From Clostridia bacterium (GTDB lineage Bacteria > Bacillota > Peptococcia > DRI-13 > DTU073): a stretch of 5,384 bases of DNA. The notes under the pieces are model-generated. The model saw nothing but the letters and a program-made list of their open reading frames with translations. It ran no database searches and had not been told where the DNA came from. The stretch is taken from assembly GCA_012842035.1 (NCBI GenBank), contig DUTO01000214.1:1-5384 (forward strand). Direction: 5' to 3'. Shown here piece by piece: positions 1 through 5,384 of the stretch (its first letter is position 1; each line of letters starts with the position of its first letter). The position numbers and the translations under genes were made by a program.

Positions 1-1853
1 GGCAAATCAGAGAACTGCAACGTTCTTTAGACATCTTTAATCCTTCTCTGCAAACAATCTTAATTTGCACCGTACCCATTATTCTCGCTATCCTAATTTT
101 TAAATACTTAAATTCAAATAAAGCTACGACGATGATGCATAGTTTACCTTGTAGTCGCAATACACTTTACGCCAGTCACTGTTTAGCCGGCTTATGTTTA
201 CTGCTTCTCCCGGTGCTCTTAATCGGACTCTTGCTCCTCGTTTTAAACCTAACCACTTCCTTACATGAATATTATTCTCTCCTGAATATCTTACAGTGGA
301 TGGGGCTCACTGGACTTTATAACACTTTGTTCTTTTTTGTCACGGTGTTTGTGGGGATGTTTACAGGGAATTCTATCGCCCAACTAATCTTTACTTATAT
401 TTTCCATGTTCTCCCTGCCGGTTTATATCTTCTTTTAGTTTTTAATCTGGAACACCTCCTTTATGGCTATAGTAGTGTCGCCCTTTCCGAAGCTTGGCTC
501 GAACACCTACCTCTATTTACCCTTTTTTCTCGCTATAATAGTGCCAACTATTTTACGCCTTCACTAGTCGCAATTTATCTAGCCCTAATTGTTTTCTTTT
601 GTCTCTTTAGCGCTTACCTTTATCAAAGAAGAGCTCTGGAAACTGCCGGTAATGTCATCTCCTTTTCGCTCATCGAACCGGTCTTTAAGTATGGAGTCAC
701 CTTCTGTACCATGCTTTTAAGTGGCGCTTTGTTTAGCGCAATCTACAATGACTCCCTACCACTTCTTCTTTTCGGTTATTTGCTCGGTTCGCTGCTCGGC
801 TACTGGATTGCTGAAGCCCTTTTACAAAAGTCCATTAGAGTCTGGTCTGCACATAAAGGTTATTGGGGCTATGCGGCCATTATTGTCCTTCTCTTAATCG
901 GAATTTCGCTCGACATCACCGGTTTTGAGCACAAAGTCCCGGAACTTACCCAAGTAGAAAGCGTCTATTTTGGACCTAATATCAATTTTTGGTTAACAAA
1001 CGAAGCCATACTAAGAGAAAAGGACAGCGAAACAGAATATAAGCAAACAGGGGATATAGGCTTTTTCTCTGACCAAAACAATATCGAAAATATTGCACTC
1101 CTCCATCAAGAGCTTGTAAGTAAACCTACGCCTCCTAAACAAGGCCGCCGCTATTACTTTGCCTATAACTTAAGTAACGGAAAACATCTCTTACGTGAAT
1201 ATGTTATTAACGAAAAACAAGAAGCCCCATTCCTCAAACCAATCTATGAGTCACTGGAATACAAAGAAGCTAGATTCCCCGTCTTAACCCAAGATACCTC
1301 AGAAATCAAATTAATTGAACTAGATGATCGCAGAACAGCCAAAAAACCCTTACTGCTTACCGATAGTACCGAAATAGAAGAATTGACAAAACTCTTAAAA
1401 CTTGAAATTCTGGCCACCACTTCTCCGGAATTAATCTATCCTGTTCACGAATATATTTATATCACTATCCTCAATCTTCATGACGGGAAAATAAATTATG
1501 CCCTTCGTTCCGACTATCAATCAATTTTTCGCTGGTTACAAGAAAAAGGCTATACTGATAACTTCATGTTACTGCCGGAAGATATCAACTATGTTACTTT
1601 AGAAAATCCGGAGAAAAGCCAACAAGATGAGCAAAAAGTAGAACCTCTGAAGATAACGGAGCAAGAAATGATTGAAGAATTAACTAGATTAACTATCTCC
1701 CAACCTTATTATTACAGATACGACTCAGCTAAAATATATGAAGTGACCTTTTATGGAATGGATGGAAAAGAAACATATCGCTTTAACACTACAATATCTA
1801 AAGACCTCCCCATTTCCCCTGCTTTAAAAACATACTTAAAACAATTGGATTAA
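1..1853 (+). CDS. ABC-2 type transporter permease with DUF6449-like C-terminal domain (5' end outside window)
   Basis: Membrane subunit of an ABC transporter; substrate unknown. The frame is open from base 3 with no stop, so the protein begins upstream. The 43 codons before the ATG at 132 encode a membrane segment (about 54-119) and lead into KATTMMHSLPCSR, matching the cytoplasmic 'MxHSLPxxR' motif usual after TM2 in this permease type. Counting from that Met, further segments lie near residues 17-40, 54-79, 83-106, 145-165, 187-205, 209-231 and 245-262. With one helix assumed upstream this makes nine, and the basic loops (QRR at 165-167, QKSIR at 232-236) fall inside. Residues 265-573 would then lie outside the membrane. 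This tail resembles DUF6449 and seems built of three similar units. The ATP-binding subunit, probably with a GntR-type regulator, is expected upstream but is not visible. Family is fairly sure; function is not. Confidence 0.8.
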   Translation, partial: QIRELQRSLDIFNPSLQTILICTVPIILAILIFKYLNSNKATTMMHSLPCSRNTLYASHCLAGLCLLLLPVLLIGLLLLVLNLTTSLHEYYSLLNILQWMGLTGLYNTLFFFVTVFVGMFTGNSIAQLIFTYIFHVLPAGLYLLLVFNLEHLLYGYSSVALSEAWLEHLPLFTLFSRYNSANYFTPSLVAIYLALIVFFCLFSAYLYQRRALETAGNVISFSLIEPVFKYGVTFCTMLLSGALFSAIYNDSLPLLLFGYLLGSLLGYWIAEALLQKSIRVWSAHKGYWGYAAIIVLLLIGISLDITGFEHKVPELTQVESVYFGPNINFWLTNEAILREKDSETEYKQTGDIGFFSDQNNIENIALLHQELVSKPTPPKQGRRYYFAYNLSNGKHLLREYVINEKQEAPFLKPIYESLEYKEARFPVLTQDTSEIKLIELDDRRTAKKPLLLTDSTEIEELTKLLKLEILATTSPELIYPVHEYIYITILNLHDGKINYALRSDYQSIFRWLQEKGYTDNFMLLPEDINYVTLENPEKSQQDEQKVEPLKITEQEMIEELTRLTISQPYYYRYDSAKIYEVTFYGMDGKETYRFNTTISKDLPISPALKTYLKQLD

Positions 1854-1867
1854 CACTGCAAAAGTTA

Positions 1868-1909
1868 AAGAGGCAGTCTCCTTGATTATAGAGACTGCCT
1901 CTTATTTTT
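1868..1909 (+). terminator. Rho-independent terminator between convergent genes
   Basis: A perfect 13-bp stem (1868-1880 pairs with 1891-1903) with a 10-base loop is followed by A and five T on the + strand. It starts 15 bases after the permease stop codon and fits termination of that gene. On the - strand the same hairpin is followed only by TAACTTTTG, a weaker U-tract, so it may also end the HD-GYP transcript, whose stop codon is 27 bases away. No other gene is present in this 76-base gap. Confidence 0.88.
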
Positions 1910-1929
1910 CAAACCAATATATTTTTTAC

Positions 1930-2973
1930 TCATAAATGACGAGTAATTTTTTGCCGTTCCTTTTCAGTAATAATTTCGTTTATAACCAATGTTTTTTCCT
2001 CTAACAAACTAATTTCCGGAAAGTCTTCCAAAACAGTTCCGATCTCATCAGTAATTAACTTAATTACAGGACGCGTAGTATAATCCTTAGGTACAGCAAT
2101 CACTACCCCTACTGCCCCATTATTCAAACGTACTGCTGTTCCTACAGGATAAGGAGCTATATTTCTACAAAATGCTTTCACAATTTCTGGATGAAAAGCT
2201 TGCTCACTTTGAGCAACAATTGATTCTAAAGCCTGATACGGATATAAACGTTCCTGAACATCGATATTTGTTACAAGACTATCATAATAATTAGCCAGAC
2301 CTACAATAGCCGCATAAAAATGAATTTCTTTTCCCGATAATTTTCTTGGATAACCTGTTCCATCATATCTTTCATGATGTTGATAAGCGACATGAGCAAC
2401 CATGATATTTATAGATTTATTTTTTCTTAGAATTTCAAAACCATATTCAGTATGCTCCGGCCCTAAGCTTAAAGACTTCCCAATATCATGCAAAATTGCT
2501 CCCATTCCTAAAACTTTTAATTTCAGATCATCTAAACCTAAATTCCTTCCTGTAAGAATGCTTAATACACTTACCCCTACAGAATGGTCATAAAAATAAG
2601 TATTGACATTGCGTAAATCCATAAGTTGCACCAAAATGTCAGGAGCACCTTTTAATTCATCCAAGATTTTATTAACCATATCACTTATCGGACGTAAATC
2701 TAAATCTTTATGCACCCGAGCACTCTTAACAGTATTTTTTAAGGCTTTAGCTGTTTGTATTTTTAATTGGTCATTAATTACATCCTCAACCTCTATTGGT
2801 CCCAATAATTCATCTTCAACATAAATAAAAGGCAAGCCTAATTTATTTAACCTTTTTATATAGCGTGAATTTAGAACTACTCCCTCATTTAGCAAAACTC
2901 TACCTGCATCATCATAAATAGCTCTAGCTACACGCATTCCTTCTTTCAGCTGTCCACTATCAATCGCTCGCAT
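1930..2973 (-). CDS. HD-GYP domain protein, short-spacer type with altered active-site residues
   Basis: 347 residues, cytoplasmic, no membrane segments. Residues 1-55 are the small N-terminal domain common in Bacillota HD-GYP proteins (LKEGMRVARAIYD...GRVLLNEG). The HD-GYP core covers about 115-270: H130 (DHS), H162-D163 with IGK (164-166), H174, HHE (199-201) and DGTGYP (204-209). A tail domain follows from about 274 (YPVGTAVRLNNGAVGVVI). The family hydrolyses cyclic di-GMP. Here the spacer from HD to the next metal His is 11 residues, against nearly 30 in the usual form. The expected Asp of 'vaDvyDAL' is N228 (codon AAT), the Arg of 'yaRI' is A222, and 'DRPYRK' is replaced by NIDVQE (236-241). 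Catalysis is therefore doubtful; it may be a binding-only or altered enzyme. ATG 2973 has AGAGGT eight bases upstream (2982-2987). It lies 19 bases after cheW and is probably cotranscribed with it. Confidence 0.92.
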   Translation of the reverse strand: MRAIDSGQLKEGMRVARAIYDDAGRVLLNEGVVLNSRYIKRLNKLGLPFIYVEDELLGPIEVEDVINDQLKIQTAKALKNTVKSARVHKDLDLRPISDMVNKILDELKGAPDILVQLMDLRNVNTYFYDHSVGVSVLSILTGRNLGLDDLKLKVLGMGAILHDIGKSLSLGPEHTEYGFEILRKNKSINIMVAHVAYQHHERYDGTGYPRKLSGKEIHFYAAIVGLANYYDSLVTNIDVQERLYPYQALESIVAQSEQAFHPEIVKAFCRNIAPYPVGTAVRLNNGAVGVVIAVPKDYTTRPVIKLITDEIGTVLEDFPEISLLEEKTLVINEIITEKERQKITRHL

Positions 2974-2992
2974 AAAAACCTACCTCTGTTAA

Positions 2993-3403
2993 TTAAATTA
3001 CCGTTGCTAAATCCAATAAAACAATCAATCTACCTTCTACTTTAGCAATACCATAAATAAATTCTTTATTAAGATTATGTTCAAAGTCGCCACTTGATGT
3101 TATCTTTTGCTGATCAATTCGTAAAACTTCCTCAACTTCATCCACTAATATACCTAAAGCATGTTCATTTTGTTTAAGCACTATAATCCGGGTTTCTTCA
3201 GTTTCGGCTAAACTTCCTAAATTTAAAAATCGTTTTAAATCAATAATGGGGATAATTTCTTCTCTTAAATCGATAATTCCTAAAACATAATCCGGAGAAT
3301 TAGGTAATTTTACCGGTTTAAAAGGTCGTATAATTTCTTGCACTTTTAAAATATCTAGCCCATATTCTTCTTGCCCTAATTTAAAAACGACAAACTGCTC
3401 CAT
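2993..3403 (-). CDS. cheW: CheW chemotaxis coupling protein
   Basis: 136-residue single-domain CheW, normal length for the family. CheW couples the CheA kinase to chemoreceptors in membrane-attached arrays. The sequence shows the family pattern throughout: an opening strand QFVVFKLGQEEYGLDI, VQEIIRP (21-27), the central YVLGIIDLREEIIPIIDL (39-56), and the second half ALGILVDEVEEVLRI (82-96) with a final IYGIAKVEGRLIVLLDL. The usual NLRG turn reads DLRE (45-48), keeping the Arg. Two starts compete: ATG at 3403, nine bases after GGGGG (3413-3417), and GTG at 3406, six bases after it. I chose ATG; the GTG adds one residue. The HD-GYP gene follows after 19 bases, so the two probably share a transcript. 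No cheA, cheY or methyl-accepting receptor is visible, so this looks like an orphan cheW. Confidence 0.94.
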   Translation of the reverse strand: MEQFVVFKLGQEEYGLDILKVQEIIRPFKPVKLPNSPDYVLGIIDLREEIIPIIDLKRFLNLGSLAETEETRIIVLKQNEHALGILVDEVEEVLRIDQQKITSSGDFEHNLNKEFIYGIAKVEGRLIVLLDLATVI

Positions 3404-3412
3404 CACCCCTTA

Positions 3413-3420
3413 CCCCCTTT
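3413..3420 (-). promoter_or_regulatory. Ribosome binding site of cheW
   Basis: On the - strand the bases read AAAGGGGG, a good match to the 3' end of 16S rRNA apart from one G-for-A position. It lies six bases before GTG 3406 and nine before ATG 3403, so it does not decide between them. A second purine run (AAGGGG, 3407-3410 plus flanking A) is too close to either start to be the main site. Confidence 0.6.
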
Positions 3421-3427
3421 TTCTTTT

Positions 3428-3467
3428 CTCAACACACTCAAAACTCAACCCATTATTTTCTGCTCAA
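3428..3467 (-). repeat. Cluster of TTGAG pentamers upstream of cheW
   Basis: On the - strand TTGAG occurs at 3467-3463, 3448-3444, 3441-3437 and 3432-3428, four copies in 40 bases of the cheW leader, with a fifth at the radical SAM stop codon (3516-3512). Spacings are irregular (19, 7 and 9 bases between starts). It may be a chance cluster in AT-rich DNA or a binding array; nothing else in the sequence decides this. Confidence 0.25.
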
Positions 3468-3471
3468 ATTT

Positions 3472-3500
3472 AGACTATCACAGTCAACTTTTTTTGACAA
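3472..3500 (-). promoter_or_regulatory. Possible sigma-A type promoter for cheW and the HD-GYP gene
   Basis: In the gap between the radical SAM stop and cheW, the - strand has TTGTCA (3500-3495), a 17-base spacer and TAGTCT (3477-3472), preceded by TGA, which fits an extended -10. The -35 side is good and the -10 match is weak. The -35 overlaps a small inverted repeat, GTCAA/TTGAC (3498-3494 and 3487-3483), which could be an operator. No flagellar sigma-D site (CTAAA with GCCGATAA) was found. The gap has no terminator, so read-through from the AmmeMemoRadiSam genes is also possible. Confidence 0.35.
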
Positions 3501-3512
3501 TAAAACATTAGC

Positions 3513-4373
3513 TCAAATATTACCTAAATAAACATAATCCAAATATTCTTCAGCTACTTTCTTGGCCCTAAGCATAGTTTCCCGTGCTGTAGCCGAAGTT
3601 TGCAGTTTGTAATTAGGGAAATAACGGGTCAAATGTAAAGGGATTTGTCGATCCAATTGAGCAATCCACTGGGCTAATTCAGCAATTTCTTCCGGGCTAT
3701 CATTTTGTTGGGGTATCAAAAGAGTCGTGACCTCCAAATGACAATTGGATGCTAAAAGTTTCGCACTATGCAAAACCGGTGCTAATCTTCCTTGACATAA
3801 CTTCTCATAAAACTCCTGTGTAAAAGCTTTGATATCTAAATTTACTGCATCTAAAAACGGTAACAGTTCTTTTAAAGGCTGTGGATTAAGATAACCATTC
3901 GTCACCAAAACATTTTTTAAACCCGCCTCTTTAGCTAATTTAGCTGTTTCTAATACATATTCAAACCACATTAAAGGCTCTGAATACGTATAAGCAATCC
4001 CCACATTCCCTAAGGGTAAAAACTCTTTTGCTTTAGCTACAGCCTCCTCCGGGGCAAGAAAATGCGTGGCTACCTCTTTTTGATGAGCAATTTGCCAGTT
4101 TTGGCAAAAAGAACAAGCGAAATTACAGCCAAAAGTACCTAAAGAAAAAACTTGTTTCCCCGGGAAAAACCTTTTGAGCGGTTTCTTTTCGATAGGGTCT
4201 AAAGCAAGTGACGTAACTAAGCCATAATTAAGCAAATATAATTTCCCTGCTACGTTTTTTCTAACTCGGCATCGCCCCTGTTTCCCCTCTGAAATAACAC
4301 AACCATGTGGACAAAGAAGGCACCTGACCTCAGAACCGTTTTCTTTTTTAACCCAATGTGTGGCCAGCTTCAT
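3513..4373 (-). CDS. amrS: AmmeMemoRadiSam system radical SAM enzyme, lacking the usual C-terminal tail
   Basis: 286 residues, cytoplasmic. Radical SAM enzymes use a [4Fe-4S] cluster to cleave S-adenosylmethionine; the three cluster cysteines are C83, C87 and C90 in GCNFACSFCQNW. An N-terminal cysteine set (C18, C21, C25, C35 in CLLCPHGC...GRC) is typical of this family and the related pyruvate formate-lyase-activating-like group, and may hold another metal. DPIEKKPLKRFFPG (59-72), AYTYSEPLMWFEY (127-139), VTNGY (157-161), NLDIKAF (178-184) and HLTRYFPNYK (247-256) all fit the AmmeMemoRadiSam branch. The protein stops at VYLGNI, where relatives normally continue with a cysteine-containing zinc-ribbon-like segment of some 45-60 residues. 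ATG 4373 has AAGGAG (4383-4388) nine bases upstream, overlapping the stop of the AMMECR1 gene 13 bases away, so the pair is one operon. Substrate unknown. The symbol follows family usage. Confidence 0.92.
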   Translation of the reverse strand: MKLATHWVKKENGSEVRCLLCPHGCVISEGKQGRCRVRKNVAGKLYLLNYGLVTSLALDPIEKKPLKRFFPGKQVFSLGTFGCNFACSFCQNWQIAHQKEVATHFLAPEEAVAKAKEFLPLGNVGIAYTYSEPLMWFEYVLETAKLAKEAGLKNVLVTNGYLNPQPLKELLPFLDAVNLDIKAFTQEFYEKLCQGRLAPVLHSAKLLASNCHLEVTTLLIPQQNDSPEEIAELAQWIAQLDRQIPLHLTRYFPNYKLQTSATARETMLRAKKVAEEYLDYVYLGNI

Positions 4374-4386
4374 TTCCGCCTTCTCC

Positions 4387-5384
4387 TTAACTATAGCGAG
4401 TTACCTTAAATCTTTCCAATACTACCTTTTCATCTATATCTATTCCGGCTTTAGCTTTAGCAATGGCTACCTGTTCTTCAGAAGTATCCACTCCCTCCAA
4501 GTTAGGCAATAAAAGCCCTCTTTTCCTACCACAACTAACAATAACACCATATACTTGAGGGTCTAATTCTTGGATAGAATCTATTTTCTCCGGTTTTTCC
4601 AACACATCTACCGAAATCGTTAAATCTTCTAATTCTTCTAAAGAAACCGGAGCAAAACGCGGGTCATGAATAGCTGCGGAAACTGCATTGTAAATAATCT
4701 CTTCCGCTAAATTACTTCTCGTCGGCTCTATTGTACCTATACATCCTCTTAAATTCCCCTGTTTTTTGAGAGAAACAAAGGCACCTGCTTTTTTCTTAGC
4801 TAAATCTCCTGCATTTGCCGGTACTTGCAGAAACTTTCCCGTAGTCAAATATTGATGCAAACTTTGCCTTGCCAAACTTACGGGCAAAGGCTCTTCCCCA
4901 GTTATCTTCTGTACTCTTTCCCTGTTTTCCTGCTTTAAAGAAGCAATTAATTCTCTTTTCGACATTTTTTCTCCTCTTTTCAGTCGCGCTACTAAATAGC
5001 CTACCCCAAAAGGTCCTTCATAAGATAATTCTTCGGTCTCAAAGGCATAACCATCCAAAGCGCCTAAGGCAATTATAATTGGTCTCAGCCCACATTCACC
5101 CGCTGCTTCCACAAGAGAGGGATCGATATTAAGTAGCTTTTTTACATCCCCCTCACGCAGACACTGCCTCACCAAGTCATCAAAAACAGCACCACGGGGA
5201 GAATAACCGGCCGGGGCCCCTTGCTGTAAACGGTGTGATAAGTCCGCACTAGCAATTAAAACCCACGAAATATGCAACTTATCTAAAGCAGCACTTAAAA
5301 CCTTCCCAAAATGATACAATTTTTCATAAGAAAAAAAAGCAATATTAATAGGCAAAAGTTTACCCTGCCACCCACTTCGATAAA
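4387..5384 (-). CDS. AmmeMemoRadiSam protein: extradiol-dioxygenase-like (LigB/Memo-type) domain fused to AMMECR1 (5' end outside window)
   Basis: The frame is open to the right edge and the residues before TTG 5355 (YRSGWQGKL) fit the dioxygenase-like fold, so the N-terminal half lies beyond the window; TTG 5355 is not the real start. The visible first part, about 5382-4980, is the C-terminal half of a class III extradiol dioxygenase-like domain, the superfamily that includes Memo: ASADLSHRL (5250-5224), AGECGLR (5100-5080) and SYEGPFGVGY (5025-4996). After a charged linker the AMMECR1 domain runs from about 4890 to the end, with its signature LRGCIGT (4752-4732). The usual two-domain form is about 460 residues. 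The radical SAM gene begins 13 bases downstream, completing an AmmeMemoRadiSam set in which the fused domain may take the place of a separate Memo protein. The joint biochemical role is, to my knowledge, unsettled. An internal start may give free AMMECR1. Confidence 0.9.
   Translation of the reverse strand, partial: YRSGWQGKLLPINIAFFSYEKLYHFGKVLSAALDKLHISWVLIASADLSHRLQQGAPAGYSPRGAVFDDLVRQCLREGDVKKLLNIDPSLVEAAGECGLRPIIIALGALDGYAFETEELSYEGPFGVGYLVARLKRGEKMSKRELIASLKQENRERVQKITGEEPLPVSLARQSLHQYLTTGKFLQVPANAGDLAKKKAGAFVSLKKQGNLRGCIGTIEPTRSNLAEEIIYNAVSAAIHDPRFAPVSLEELEDLTISVDVLEKPEKIDSIQELDPQVYGVIVSCGRKRGLLLPNLEGVDTSEEQVAIAKAKAGIDIDEKVVLERFKVTRYS
4963..4980 (-). promoter_or_regulatory. Internal ribosome binding site and ATG at the LigB/AMMECR1 domain junction
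   Basis: Inside the fusion gene the - strand reads AAAAGAGGAG (4980-4971), then five A, then ATG (4965-4963), in frame with the main protein. Starting here would give a 192-residue protein (4965-4387) containing only the AMMECR1 domain, close to the size of stand-alone AMMECR1 family proteins. The site falls just after GFGVGYLVARL-type residues that end the first domain. The purine run also encodes the charged linker KRGEK, so it may be coincidence. Confidence 0.45.

Noticed and set aside
2402..2593. 63-codon open frame on the + strand
   Set aside because: Lies fully inside the well-supported HD-GYP gene on the other strand, is rich in unlikely residues, and has no ribosome binding site or family resemblance.
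2603..2824. 73-codon open frame on the + strand
   Set aside because: Antisense shadow of the HD-GYP gene; Ser/Lys/Ile-rich low-information translation with no recognisable motif.
3483..3498. GTCAA/TTGAC inverted repeat as a terminator for the radical SAM gene
   Set aside because: Only five base pairs, AT-rich, with the A/T run inside the loop instead of after the stem on the - strand.
3441..3500. Flagellar sigma-D promoter for cheW
   Set aside because: CTAAA occurs on the - strand near 3474-3470, but no GCCGATAA-like -10 is found at the required distance.
3513..3515. TGA of the radical SAM gene as a selenocysteine or readthrough codon leading to the missing tail
   Set aside because: Reading through gives ANVLLSKKVDCDS and soon a stop, with no CPxCG pattern, and no convincing selenocysteine hairpin follows.
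4869..5078. 69-codon open frame on the + strand
   Set aside because: Antisense shadow of the LigB/AMMECR1 fusion gene, which has strong domain matches on the other strand.
5353..5355. TTG as the start of the LigB/AMMECR1 protein
   Set aside because: No Shine-Dalgarno before it, the frame continues open to the edge, and starting here would cut the dioxygenase-like fold in half.

Overview
The window is AT-rich DNA that most likely comes from an anaerobic, chemotactic member of the Bacillota (Clostridia, perhaps a Peptococcales/Desulfotomaculum-like lineage). This is inferred from gene content only: an ABC-2 permease with a DUF6449-like tail, a short-form HD-GYP protein behind an orphan cheW, and AmmeMemoRadiSam genes with strong AGGAG-type ribosome binding sites. 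The species cannot be fixed from the sequence.

Layout. On the + strand, from the left edge to 1853, runs the 3' part of an ABC-2 type transporter permease. Its reading frame is open to the first base, so its true start lies outside the window and the ATG at 132 is internal. A strong hairpin terminator (1868-1909) separates it from the remaining genes, all of which are on the - strand. Read in their own direction these are: a fused extradiol-dioxygenase-like (LigB/Memo-type) plus AMMECR1 protein (5384 to 4387, 5' end cut by the right edge); the AmmeMemoRadiSam radical SAM enzyme (4373-3513); a 100-base gap with a possible promoter; cheW (3403-2993); and an HD-GYP family protein (2973-1930).

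Functional units. The AMMECR1 fusion and the radical SAM gene are 13 bases apart and form an AmmeMemoRadiSam operon. This is a widely conserved set whose reaction I do not know to be settled. cheW and the HD-GYP gene are 19 bases apart and form a second signalling unit, with no cheA, cheY or receptor gene in view. The ABC permease is convergent to both and unrelated.

Worth a second look. (1) The HD-GYP protein keeps the HD, HH and GYP motifs but has lost the usual last metal-binding Asp (Asn here), a conserved Arg, and the DRPYRK-like block that contacts c-di-GMP. It also has a shortened HD-to-His spacer. (2) The radical SAM protein stops at YLGNI, without the C-terminal zinc-ribbon tail usual in the family. 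(3) A near-ideal Shine-Dalgarno and ATG sit exactly at the LigB/AMMECR1 junction, suggesting that a free AMMECR1 protein is also made. (4) The outer domain of the permease appears to be three copies of one roughly 65-residue unit. I saw no RNA genes, insertion sequences, CRISPR arrays or integration sites.
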